Below the pieces are notes generated by a model. That model did not search any database and was not told where the DNA came from. It worked only from the letters and a program-made list of their open reading frames with translations. Source: Ferranicluibacter quercicola (lineage in GTDB: Bacteria; Pseudomonadota; Alphaproteobacteria; Rhizobiales; Rhizobiaceae). From it: a stretch of 64,000 bases of DNA. Where the stretch lies: NCBI RefSeq assembly GCF_021168455.1, contig NZ_JAJOZR010000013.1, forward strand, positions 87,865 through 151,864. Direction: 5' to 3'. The position numbers were made by a program, and so were the translations under genes. This document shows positions 43,253 through 51,748 of the stretch, in pieces (within the stretch, counting starts at the first letter, position 1; the number at the start of each line of letters is the position of its first letter).

Positions 43253-43492
43253 TCAGCCACGGCCCTGGGTAACGATGACAGGGATCATCAGGTCCCCCCA
43301 GTTGCCTTCGCCGGCGTGATGGCGGGCGGAGCGGACGAGCTCGACCGAAACGCCTGCCTCGACGGCCTTCATGATGGTGTGGTTCAGGCGGTGCAGGTCG
43401 TTGGCGACCATGCGGATCGCGGCCTGCTGGTCGGTGGTCATGCTGGAAGCCTGTTCGTCTGCGCGTTCCTTGACGCGGGTCTGGATCGTCAT
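43253..43492 (-). CDS. Small hypothetical protein
   Basis: The product is 79 residues from MTIQTRVKERADEQASSM, with an AAAGGACG ribosome site. It has a mostly helical N-terminal half and a short beta C-terminus (GDLMIPVIVTQGRG). Soluble, no cysteines. I do not recognise it. The gene upstream on the same strand (43564-43812) is also small and unknown; the 71-base gap makes co-transcription possible. Confidence 0.55.
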   Translation of the reverse strand: MTIQTRVKERADEQASSMTTDQQAAIRMVANDLHRLNHTIMKAVEAGVSVELVRSARHHAGEGNWGDLMIPVIVTQGRG

Positions 43493-43563
43493 TGTGGTCG
43501 TCCTTTCCTGGAGATCGTGAATTGGAATGCTGTAAATCGAGAATGGTGCGGGGCTTCCGACAT

Positions 43564-43812
43564 CTAGCCGCCGCGGTGAAGGCGGGCGCGAACCACCTGG
43601 CATGCCGGATTGCCGGACAGGGCTTCCGGGGCCGTGAAGGAGGCGTCTTCACGGAGTTGCTTCCAGAGGCGGTTCGCGCCGTTCCTTGCCAGTGTCGAGC
43701 GATCGGCGACGGAGCCACGAAGGCGCGCCACATCGTCCACCGGAATCCGTCCCACGATCTTGTCAAAGCCTTGAACCAAAGCGGATGATATCGTCGTGTC
43801 AAATTTCGTCAT
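43564..43812 (-). CDS. Small hypothetical protein
   Basis: The product is 82 residues from MTKFDTTISSALVQGFDKIV with an excellent GAGGAGGAT ribosome site. The N-terminal half looks helical with a DDVARLRGSVADRSTLARNG segment; the C-terminus is basic. No family recognised. It is divergent from the ScfR-type regulator (216 bases between starts), so it may be its target. Confidence 0.6.
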   Translation of the reverse strand: MTKFDTTISSALVQGFDKIVGRIPVDDVARLRGSVADRSTLARNGANRLWKQLREDASFTAPEALSGNPACQVVRARLHRGG

Positions 43813-44027
43813 GAGATCCTCCTCTCGCATCGACCACGGGGGTAAGGCCTGTTGGCATTCCCGTGATCCCTGCAGGGACATGTACCGGACAGCGTAATTT
43901 TTCGCCAATAGTTTCATGGTATTGTGGAGGTGAAAGAGGTTATGCTGTCTTGTCTTTTACATCACGGACCTGTAATATTGTAAAAATAGTCACAGCCAGA
44001 AACATCGTGCGCGGTGTAAATTTTGTC

Positions 44028-45437
44028 ATGAGCGAGAACAAGATCTTTGCCGGACCGCGTGTCCGCCGTATCCGCAACGGGCTGTCGCTGACGCAGACGG
44101 CCATGGCGGAGGCACTGGGCATCTCGCCGTCCTATCTCAACCTGATCGAACGCAACCAGCGCCCGCTGACGGTGCAGCTGCTCCTGAAGCTGGCCGCCGT
44201 CTATCAGATCGACCTTGCGGAACTGCGCGGGCAGGCCTCCGACAGTCTGGGCGAGCTGCGCGCCGTGTTCGCCGATCCGCTGCTGTCGGGAGAGCTGCCG
44301 GGCGACCAGGAGCTGATCGAGATCGCGGACGCGGCGCCGAATGCGGCGATGGGACTGATCAAGCTCTACCGGGCCTACAAGGAGCAGGGTTCCCGGCTGA
44401 AGGATCTGACGAGCCTGCTGTCCGGTCAGGATCAGGCCGCAGCCCTCAGCGGCGCCCGCCTGCCGATGGACGAGGTGCGCGAGATCTTCGAGACCCGGCC
44501 CTATCATTTTGCGCGGCTCGATGCCGCCGCCGAAGCGTTCCACCAGCGGCTGGCACCCGGAGACGACCTGCAGACGGCGCTGAAGGACTGGCTGCGCCGC
44601 GACCACGGGCTGGCGGTGCGCACCCTGCCGATCCACGTCATGCCGGATCTGCGGCGCCGGTTCGATCGGCATTCGCTGCGCCTCTTCCTGTCCGAGCGCC
44701 TGTCGTCCGAGGACCAGCTCTGCGAAATCGCCATGGAGGCTGCGCATTTCGCCATGCCCGAGGCGCTGGCCGAAGAGCTTTCGGCCCTGCCGCTTACCTC
44801 CGGCGAGGCGCGGCGCATCGCCCGGTTCGAGCTGGCCCGTTATGCCGCACTGGCGCTGATGATGCCTTACGGCACCTTTCTCGACATCTGTCGGCGCGTG
44901 CAGTTCGATATCGATCTCGTACGGGTGCGCATGCGGGTGAGCTTCGAGCAGGCGGCCAGCCGCATGGTGACGTTGCAACGCGGCGGCGCGCTCGGACCGC
45001 CCTTCTTCCTTCTGGAAATCGACCATGCCGGAAACCGGCTGCGCGCACGCGGCGCGACGGGTTTTCCGCATCGGACCTTCGGCGGCGGATGCGTGAAGCT
45101 GAGCCTGCACGCGACCTTCGCCCAGCCGGGGCAGATCCTGGTGGAGCGCGCGGAAATGCCCGGTGGCGCCAGCTTTCTCCTCGTCGCCCGCACGACGGAC
45201 GGGCCGCGCTCGGGCTTTGCCGAACGCGTGCGGCGCACCGCGCTTCTGCTCGGCTGCGAGGCCGGACAGGCGGGCGAGACGGTCTATGCCGCCGTGCCCG
45301 CGCCGCCGCTGGCCGCAGGTACGGCCTGCCGTCTCTGCGAACGGCAGGGCTGCCTTGCGCGCGCCGAACCGCCGGTGACCCGCCCCCTCGGGCTCGATGA
45401 AATGGTCGCCGGACTGAGCGTTTTCGACTTCCAGTAG
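44028..45437 (+). CDS. XRE-family regulator of short-chain fatty acid metabolism (ScfR/RamB-like)
   Basis: The product is 469 residues. The N-terminal HTH_XRE (about 10-65; SLTQTAMAEALGISPSYLNLIE) is followed by the IrrE/DUF955-like middle domain (about 150-300; AMEAAHFAMPEAL where the peptidase HExxH would be, so it is probably not catalytic), then a C-terminal DUF2083-type domain with cysteines (CRLCERQGC). This architecture is known for ScfR/RamB regulators of acetate, propionate and glyoxylate genes. The start at 44028 has no clear Shine-Dalgarno; homology decides it. acsA2 (acetoacetyl-CoA synthetase) lies one kilobase away. Confidence 0.85.
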   Translation: MSENKIFAGPRVRRIRNGLSLTQTAMAEALGISPSYLNLIERNQRPLTVQLLLKLAAVYQIDLAELRGQASDSLGELRAVFADPLLSGELPGDQELIEIADAAPNAAMGLIKLYRAYKEQGSRLKDLTSLLSGQDQAAALSGARLPMDEVREIFETRPYHFARLDAAAEAFHQRLAPGDDLQTALKDWLRRDHGLAVRTLPIHVMPDLRRRFDRHSLRLFLSERLSSEDQLCEIAMEAAHFAMPEALAEELSALPLTSGEARRIARFELARYAALALMMPYGTFLDICRRVQFDIDLVRVRMRVSFEQAASRMVTLQRGGALGPPFFLLEIDHAGNRLRARGATGFPHRTFGGGCVKLSLHATFAQPGQILVERAEMPGGASFLLVARTTDGPRSGFAERVRRTALLLGCEAGQAGETVYAAVPAPPLAAGTACRLCERQGCLARAEPPVTRPLGLDEMVAGLSVFDFQ

Positions 45438-45532
45438 CCAATGACGGAGGCTGTCGGCGGCGGTTCCCGTGGATGTCCGGCGCGGGCGCCCTTCGCGGGT
45501 GCGAAAGGCCTTGAGCTTCGACGGAAAGCTGC

Positions 45533-45547
45533 TTAACCTTTCGTTAG
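45533..45547. promoter_or_regulatory. CtrA-like half-consensus box before potF
   Basis: TTAA-N7-TTAG, 36 bases before the potF start. It differs from the distal box before the kinase (36604-36618) by one base in the spacer. It is not a full CtrA consensus, so this is a weak call. Confidence 0.25.
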
Positions 45548-45583
45548 CGCGACCCAGGTTGCGAACAATAAAAGGGGAATAGC

Positions 45584-46678
45584 ATGTCGTTGAAGATCGT
45601 CAGCCTGGTTACCGGCCTCATCCTGGCCGGATCCGCGGGGTTTGCGAGCGCGCAGGAGCGCGTCGTCAATGTCTACAACTGGTCCGACTACATCGATGCC
45701 AGCATCCTCGAGCAATTCACCAAGGAAACCGGCATCAAGGTCGTCTACGACGTCTACGATTCCAACGAGGTTCTCGAGACCAAGCTCCTGGCCGGCGGCA
45801 GCGGGTACGACGTGGTCGTTCCGTCCGCGTATTTTCTCCAGCGTCAGATCGCCGCCGGCGTCTACCAGAAGCTCGACAAGTCCAAGCTTCCCAATCTCTC
45901 CAACATGTGGGACGTGATCACCAAGGGCGTCGCGGTGTTCGATCCCGGCAACGAATACAGCGTCGACTACATGTGGGGCACGACCGGGATCGGCTATAAT
46001 GTCGAGAAGGTCAAGGCCGCGCTCGGCACCGACGCGAAGCCCAACTGGGACGCGCTGTTCAAGCCGGAAAATGCCGCCAAGCTGAAGGATTGCGGCATCT
46101 ACATGCTCGACAGCCCGACCGACGTCATTCCCTCCGTCCTCGTTTATCTGGGACTTGACCCGAGAAGCACCGCCAAGGACGATCTCGACAAGGCCGAGGA
46201 GGTCCTGCTCGCCATTCGGCCCTATGTGCGGAAATTCCATTCGTCGGAATACATCAACGCGCTGGCAAACGGCGATATCTGCGCGGCGATCGGCTATTCC
46301 GGCGACGTTTTCCAGGCGCGCGACCGCGCTGCGGAGGCGAAAGCCGGCGTCGAGGTCAATTTCTCGATCCCGGATCAGGGCGCACAGCTGACATTCGACG
46401 TCTTCGGCATCCCGGCCGATGCGAAGCATGTGGCGGAGGCGCACGAATTCATCAACTTCATGATGAAGCCGGAGATCGTCGCCAAGGCGACGAACTACGT
46501 CTACTACGCCAATGGCAACAAGGCGTCGCAGGCCTTCATCGACAAGGATGTGATCGACGACCCGGCGATCTATCCGCCGGAAGACGTGATGGCAAAGCTG
46601 TTCACCATCGCGCCGCTCGGGCCCAAGGAGCAACGCCTCGTGACCCGGTTGTGGACCAAGATCACGACAGGCCAGTAA
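45584..46678 (+). CDS. potF: Putrescine-binding periplasmic protein PotF
   Basis: The product is 364 residues with a signal peptide (MSLKIVSLVTGLILAGSAG to about 24) and then VVNVYNWSDYIDASIL, the usual opening of spermidine/putrescine-binding proteins. The pocket residues W and S near SDY and D in DVFGIPADAK fit PotF/PotD; putrescine is favoured by the linked PotG-type ATPase. Its mRNA is ended by the terminator at 46694, with read-through to potGHI, so the binding protein is made in excess. The gene is monocistronic or leader of potFGHI. Confidence 0.9.
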   Translation: MSLKIVSLVTGLILAGSAGFASAQERVVNVYNWSDYIDASILEQFTKETGIKVVYDVYDSNEVLETKLLAGGSGYDVVVPSAYFLQRQIAAGVYQKLDKSKLPNLSNMWDVITKGVAVFDPGNEYSVDYMWGTTGIGYNVEKVKAALGTDAKPNWDALFKPENAAKLKDCGIYMLDSPTDVIPSVLVYLGLDPRSTAKDDLDKAEEVLLAIRPYVRKFHSSEYINALANGDICAAIGYSGDVFQARDRAAEAKAGVEVNFSIPDQGAQLTFDVFGIPADAKHVAEAHEFINFMMKPEIVAKATNYVYYANGNKASQAFIDKDVIDDPAIYPPEDVMAKLFTIAPLGPKEQRLVTRLWTKITTGQ

Positions 46679-46693
46679 TGTCGCCAGTGACTT

Positions 46694-46724
46694 TGCCCGG
46701 TTTGAAAAAACCGGGCATTTTTTT
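46694..46724 (+). terminator. Terminator between potF and potG
   Basis: A perfect 10-bp stem TGCCCGGTTT / AAACCGGGCA with a GAAA loop and seven T. It lies 15 bases after the potF stop and inside the pot operon, so it probably acts as an internal attenuator. Confidence 0.85.
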
Positions 46725-46789
46725 GACGGCCGGGACAGATGAAACCTCATGCCCCGCCGCTTGACGCCCTCTTGAACCCAGGCATCACC

Positions 46790-47932
46790 ATGAAGTCTCT
46801 TGGCAGCATTCGCCGCTCCTTTTCCCCCTGGACGGATCCCTCGTCCAAGCCCTTCATCTCCTTTCGCAACGTCACCAAGCGCTTCGGCGATTTCGTCGCG
46901 GTGGACGATCTCTCGCTCGATATCTACACACGCGAGTTCCATGCGCTGCTCGGCGCGTCCGGCTGCGGAAAATCGACGCTGTTGCGGATGCTCGCGGGTT
47001 TCGAACAGCCGACCTCGGGCGAGATCATTCTCGACGGGCAGAACCTTGAGGGCATCCCGCCCTATCGCCGCCCCGTCAACATGATGTTCCAGTCCTATGC
47101 CCTGTTTCCGCATATGACGGTGGAGGCCAACATCGCCTTCGGGCTGAAGCAGGACGGCATGCCGAAACCGGCGATTGCCGAGCGGGTGACGCAGATGCTG
47201 AAGCTCGTGAAGATGGAACCGTTCGCCAAGCGCAAACCGCATCAGCTTTCCGGCGGTCAGCGGCAGCGCGTGGCGCTGGCCCGGTCGCTTGCCAAGCAGC
47301 CGAAGGTGCTGCTGCTCGACGAACCGCTCGGCGCGCTCGACAAGAAGCTGCGCGAGGAGACCCAGTTCGAGCTGATGGACCTGCAACAGGATCTGGGCCT
47401 CACCTTCGTGGTCGTGACGCACGACCAGGAAGAGGCGATGACCATGGCCGACCGCATCGCCGTGATGGCGCATGGCAAGGTCATCCAGGTGGCGACGCCC
47501 GCCGAGATCTACGAGGCGCCCAACTCCCGCTTCGTGGCCGACTTCATCGGCGACGTGAACATCTTCGACGGTACGGTCTCGCGGGCGCAGGCCTCCGAGA
47601 TCCGCATCGAGGCAGATGCGGGTTTCGCGATCGAGGCGGCCAGCAGCGAGCATCCGAGCGAGGGCGCAAAAGCCGGCTTTGCCATCCGCCCGGAAAAGAT
47701 CCGCGTCGGGCGGCAGATGCCGGCCGGAAGCCCCGTCAACGCGGCGGAGGGCGAGCTCTGGGATATCGCCTATCTCGGCGACATGACCGTCTATCACGTC
47801 AAGCTGAACAGCGGCAAAGTCGTCAAGGCATCATCGCTGAATGCGGTGCGCGCCGTCGAGGACCCGCTCGGCTACGACCAGAAGGTCTGGATCTCGTTCG
47901 ACCGGGATGCCGGCGTCGTGCTGAAGGATTGA
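46790..47932 (+). CDS. potG: Putrescine ABC transporter ATP-binding protein PotG
   Basis: This 380-residue ATPase has Walker A LLGASGCGKST, the signature LSGGQRQRVALARSL, Walker B VLLLDEPLGALD, the switch VTHDQEEAM, and a C-terminal TOBE domain (IRPEKIRV, GDMTVYHVKL). It is close to E. coli PotG in length and text. The start at 46790 is preferred (MKSLGSIRRSFSPW, family-like); an ATG at 46739 has a slightly better ribosome site and adds 17 residues. Confidence 0.9.
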   Translation: MKSLGSIRRSFSPWTDPSSKPFISFRNVTKRFGDFVAVDDLSLDIYTREFHALLGASGCGKSTLLRMLAGFEQPTSGEIILDGQNLEGIPPYRRPVNMMFQSYALFPHMTVEANIAFGLKQDGMPKPAIAERVTQMLKLVKMEPFAKRKPHQLSGGQRQRVALARSLAKQPKVLLLDEPLGALDKKLREETQFELMDLQQDLGLTFVVVTHDQEEAMTMADRIAVMAHGKVIQVATPAEIYEAPNSRFVADFIGDVNIFDGTVSRAQASEIRIEADAGFAIEAASSEHPSEGAKAGFAIRPEKIRVGRQMPAGSPVNAAEGELWDIAYLGDMTVYHVKLNSGKVVKASSLNAVRAVEDPLGYDQKVWISFDRDAGVVLKD

Positions 47933-47937
47933 CGCCG

Positions 47938-48849
47938 ATGAACAGGCTGCTCCCCGCCATCGTCAACCGTCTCGTGATCATCATCCCCTATGCGTGGCTG
48001 CTGGTCTTCTTCCTCATTCCCTTCGTCATCGTGCTGCGGATCTCGCTGTCGGAAACCGCCGTCGCCATGCCGCCCTATCTTCCCGTCTTCGCCTGGGCGG
48101 ACGGCATTTCGGGCTTCATCGACAATGTTCGCACGTTCTCCTTCGACAACTATGTCTGGCTGACCGAAGACGCGCTCTACACGAACGCCTATCTCTCCAG
48201 CCTCACCATCGCGCTGATCTCGACCGCGCTGACGCTGCTCATCGCCTACCCCATCGCCTACAGCATGGCGAAGGCGCCCACGACACTGCGGCCGACGCTC
48301 CTGATGCTGGTGATTCTGCCCTTCTGGACGAGCTTCCTTATCCGCGTCTATGCCTGGATCGCCATTCTGAAGCCGGAAGGCCTGCTGAACCAGCTTCTCC
48401 TGTCCACTGGCCTCATCAGCGAGCCGCTGATCATCCTCAACACCAACACCGCGATCTATATCGGCATCGTCTATTCCTACCTGCCCTTCATGGTGCTGCC
48501 GCTCTATTCGGCACTGGAGAAGATGGATCACAGCCTGACGGAAGCCGCGCAGGACCTCGGCTGCACGCCGATCTCGGCCTTCTGGCGCATCACCTTTCCG
48601 CTGTCGCTGCCGGGCGTCATCGCCGGCTGCCTGCTGGTCTTCATTCCTGCCGTCGGCGAGTTCGTCATTCCCGATCTCCTCGGTGGTTCGGAAACGCTGA
48701 TGATCGGCAAGACGCTCTGGAACGAGTTCAACGCCAACCGGGACTGGCCCGTCTCCTCGGCCGTCGCCGCGATCCTGCTGATGATCCTCGTCGTGCCGAT
48801 CATGTTCTTCCAGAACGCGCAGTCGCGCCTCGATCGCGAGGGCCGATAG
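47938..48849 (+). CDS. potH: Putrescine ABC transporter permease PotH
   Basis: This 303-residue permease has six helices; the EAA loop is EAAQDLGCTPISAFWRITFPL. The start is ATG at 47938, with GAAGGA 9 bases upstream inside the end of potG. A TTG at 47929 overlapping the potG stop is possible but has no spacing for a ribosome site. It pairs with PotI, which begins one base after its stop. Confidence 0.9.
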   Translation: MNRLLPAIVNRLVIIIPYAWLLVFFLIPFVIVLRISLSETAVAMPPYLPVFAWADGISGFIDNVRTFSFDNYVWLTEDALYTNAYLSSLTIALISTALTLLIAYPIAYSMAKAPTTLRPTLLMLVILPFWTSFLIRVYAWIAILKPEGLLNQLLLSTGLISEPLIILNTNTAIYIGIVYSYLPFMVLPLYSALEKMDHSLTEAAQDLGCTPISAFWRITFPLSLPGVIAGCLLVFIPAVGEFVIPDLLGGSETLMIGKTLWNEFNANRDWPVSSAVAAILLMILVVPIMFFQNAQSRLDREGR

Positions 48850-48850
48850 A

Positions 48851-49669
48851 ATGAACCGCTGGTCCCGCTTCAACATCGCCTCGATCGTCATCGGCTTCGC
48901 CTTTCTCTACCTGCCGATCGTGCTGCTCGTCATTTTCTCCTTCAACGCCTCCAAGCTCGTGACCGTCTGGGCCGGCTTCTCGACCCAGTGGTACGGGCAG
49001 CTCTTCCGCAACGAGGCCTTGATGGATGCCGCCTGGGTGACGGTGCGCGTCGGCCTGCTCTCGGCCACGATCGCCACCGTGCTCGGCACGCTCGCGGCGC
49101 TCGCCATGACGCGATACCAGCGCTTTCACGGCCGGGTGCTGTTTTCCGGCATGATCTATGCGCCGCTCGTCATGCCCGAGGTGATCACCGGCCTGTCGAT
49201 GCTGCTGCTCTTCGTCGCCATCGGCTTCGATCGCGGCTTCTGGACGCTGACGATCGCCCATATCACCTTCACCATGTGCTTCGTCGCGGTCGTCATCCAG
49301 TCGCGGCTGGCAAGCTTCGACCGGTCGATCGAGGAGGCCGCGCTCGACCTCGGCGCAACGCCCACAGCGACCTTCTTTCAGGTGACGCTGCCGGTGATTG
49401 CGCCGGCCGTCTTCTCCGGCTGGGTGCTCGCCTTCACGCTCTCGCTGGATGACCTCGTCATCTCCAGCTTCACCTCGGGCCCCGGCGCGACCACCCTGCC
49501 GATGAAGATCTACAGCCAGGTGCGCCTCGGCGTCACGCCCGAGATCAACGCCGCCTGCACCATCCTCATCGGCATCGTCGCCACCGGCGTCGTCATCGTC
49601 TCCCTGGTCTCCCGACGCCAGCAGATCCAGCGGGAACGGGACGAGCGGGCGGCGTTTGCTGCGGGGTGA
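48851..49669 (+). CDS. potI: Putrescine ABC transporter permease PotI
   Basis: This 272-residue permease has helix 1 from IASIVIGFAFLYLPIVLLV and the EAA loop EEAALDLGATPTATFFQVTLP. It begins one base after the potH stop. It is the last gene of potFGHI; no terminator hairpin is obvious after it, and the 49670-50130 gap follows. Confidence 0.9.
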   Translation: MNRWSRFNIASIVIGFAFLYLPIVLLVIFSFNASKLVTVWAGFSTQWYGQLFRNEALMDAAWVTVRVGLLSATIATVLGTLAALAMTRYQRFHGRVLFSGMIYAPLVMPEVITGLSMLLLFVAIGFDRGFWTLTIAHITFTMCFVAVVIQSRLASFDRSIEEAALDLGATPTATFFQVTLPVIAPAVFSGWVLAFTLSLDDLVISSFTSGPGATTLPMKIYSQVRLGVTPEINAACTILIGIVATGVVIVSLVSRRQQIQRERDERAAFAAG

Positions 49670-50130
49670 GTTTTGATGGCATGGACAATATTCGGTATGT
49701 GCGCGATGACTGCCGATGCAGGCCGACACCCTTTTTTCCCCGTCTGGAACAAGCGCGACATGGATTGCAGGTCAACAGATCGCAGTCGCCCACCGATGTT
49801 CGACCGCGCATCCTTCGAGCCCAGCTTCCGTTAGCGCTCCGACGATCGGGGGCAAGCCCACGCTGTCGCCCTCGGCATCGTCTCGGCGAACCCGTGCGAT
49901 CGTCTTCTCGTCATCGTTCGCATTGCTTCTCCTCAAGGGTTCGTTGAAGGCCCGTCGCTTGAAAAGAGATTTACGCGACGGGCTTCAAGTCTTTGATGTG
50001 ACGCATGCCATATTCTTAACCGCCGCACACTGTCAGACGACATGCATTAACGGCGCGGGTAATGACCGGCTCTATGGCAAACTGGCCACTGCCGCTCTGA
50101 CATTAGATCGAACGCGATACAGGCTGGCTG
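49670..50130. other. A/T-richer stretch with no supported gene
   Basis: These 461 bases have open frames but none with a ribosome site, a recognisable product or typical codon use. Base composition looks lower in GC than the flanking genes. It could hold a decayed gene or an insertion scar. I see no repeat or IS end. Confidence 0.4.
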
Positions 50131-50442
50131 TCAGCGCCCATAGGGATAACGCTCCCCCTTCTGATTGATGAGCGTGTATGTCTTGCCGTCGGTCACGATA
50201 CGGTCGCAGCGGCTGCCGCCGCCGGTGAACTTCACGCAGATCTTGCCGGCAGAGATCGTGTATTTGCCTTTGCCTCCACCGGCGTAGGCGTAGCTTCCGT
50301 CCTTACCGTACGTCATGCGGCCGTTGACCGTTTTTCCCACCGCAATCTTTTCGATCTCCGCCTTTGTCGCCGCCCTTTCCTCCGCAGCAGACGCAGGCGA
50401 TCCTGCAAACACCAATGCCAGAAGAATGATTGCCTTGTTCAT
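50131..50442 (-). CDS. Small exported protein of unknown function
   Basis: The product is 103 residues from MNKAIILLALVFAGSPASAAEE, a clear signal peptide. The mature part has a helix (ATKAEIEKIAVGKTVNG), then strands around Gly-rich YAGGGKGKYTISAGKICVKFTGGGSRCD with two cysteines. It resembles the exported protein at 8213-8593 in layout (helix, IGKT/VGKT, two Cys). No family named. It is in the A/T-richer accessory stretch. Confidence 0.6.
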   Translation of the reverse strand: MNKAIILLALVFAGSPASAAEERAATKAEIEKIAVGKTVNGRMTYGKDGSYAYAGGGKGKYTISAGKICVKFTGGGSRCDRIVTDGKTYTLINQKGERYPYGR

Positions 50443-50630
50443 GTAACATCTCCAAACGACCACCTATCGGGCCGGAGAACAGGCACCATAGGATGCGCAA
50501 GGCGTCCTCACCCATATGGGTGAGTTGAGGGGATCCATGGGAACATTTCGACAGCCGGCAGCGACGCCGCTGTTGCCAAGTTCATCCTGCGATGCAAAAC
50601 TTTGGATGAACGTGTTCGGACCTGTGTGCC

Positions 50631-51716
50631 ATGCTGGATCCCAAGTCTTTCGAGGACGATATCTATCAGGCCGCCTTTCTCCCGGAGACATGGCCGGCGC
50701 TTCTCGACAGGATCTCATGTGCGATCGGTGCCGAGGGGGCATTGCTTGCCAATGTCAGCGACGCCAAGCTTCCATGGATTGCCTCTGACGGGGTGCTGGA
50801 TCTCTACACCGCATTTTTCAATGAGGGATGGGCTTTCAACAATCCGCGGACAGAGGCTCTCGTGAACATCCCGCACAGTGGCTTCATGAGCGACGCGGAT
50901 CATCTCGACGAAGCGTGGATGAGCCGGCAATCTATCTATCGAGACTTTCTTTGGCCTCGTGGATTCGGCTATGCTGCTGGAACGACAGTGAAGAGCCCTG
51001 GTGGCGTGACGATCGGCATATCGATCGACAAACGCAGGGATGCCGGGCCCGTCTCGCGGACCGAATTGCAATTTCTCGATTTGCTTCGTCCGCATTTATC
51101 CCGGGCTGCCGTGCTCGCCAATCGCCTTGAATTCGCGAAGATCGACGCCGCACTCCAGGCGCTGAAAATCGCCAGCATTCCGGCAGCGACGATTCGGTCG
51201 GACGGGCGACTTCTCGGTACCAATTCGCTCTTCGAGAGATTTGCTTCGGGCATACAAATCGGGGCAGCCGATAGGCTATGTTTCGCCAACGCGACAGCGG
51301 AGCAATTCTACCGTTCTATCGGCCGCAATCGCGATGGAAAGTCGGGGCGATCCTATCCCCTTCGGGCCACGGATCAGACACCGCCGGCCATTCTGCATTT
51401 CGTCCCGATCGTCGGCGTCGCTCGCGAAATCTTCCTGCGTGCCGCCTATTTTCTGCTCATTACGCCCGTGGGCCAGAACCAGACACCAACCGCCCAACTC
51501 ATCCAGGGCATGTTCGACCTTTCCCCGGCAGAATCCCACATTGCCGAGAAACTCGCGCGTGGTTTTGTGATTGCTGAAATAGCGGACGCGGCAGAACTGA
51601 GCGTGGAGACCATACGCACTCACGTAAAATCCATTCTGGCAAAAAGCGGAATGAGAAGTCAGCGCGATTTTGTGTCTGCCTTAAGCAGCATACAGACCAT
51701 TGGCGCTCCCGACTGA
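50631..51716 (+). CDS. LuxR-family helix-turn-helix regulator
   Basis: The product is 361 residues. The first 250 residues look like a ligand- or PAS-type sensor without membrane segments; the C-terminal GerE domain is clear (LSPAESHIAEKLARGFV, then IAEIADAAELSVETIRTH). The start at 50631 follows no strong Shine-Dalgarno. No autoinducer-type signature. It is divergent from the small exported protein and may regulate it. The A/T-richer composition suggests transfer. Confidence 0.75.
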   Translation: MLDPKSFEDDIYQAAFLPETWPALLDRISCAIGAEGALLANVSDAKLPWIASDGVLDLYTAFFNEGWAFNNPRTEALVNIPHSGFMSDADHLDEAWMSRQSIYRDFLWPRGFGYAAGTTVKSPGGVTIGISIDKRRDAGPVSRTELQFLDLLRPHLSRAAVLANRLEFAKIDAALQALKIASIPAATIRSDGRLLGTNSLFERFASGIQIGAADRLCFANATAEQFYRSIGRNRDGKSGRSYPLRATDQTPPAILHFVPIVGVAREIFLRAAYFLLITPVGQNQTPTAQLIQGMFDLSPAESHIAEKLARGFVIAEIADAAELSVETIRTHVKSILAKSGMRSQRDFVSALSSIQTIGAPD

Positions 51717-51748
51717 GCCTGCAGCGCGCCCTCGGTGGCTGCAATGCT

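Noticed and set aside
49716..50168. A 150-residue plus-strand open frame in the potI/exported protein gap
   Set aside because: No ribosome site, no homology that I recognise, and it runs past the 3' end of the exported-protein gene on the other strand.
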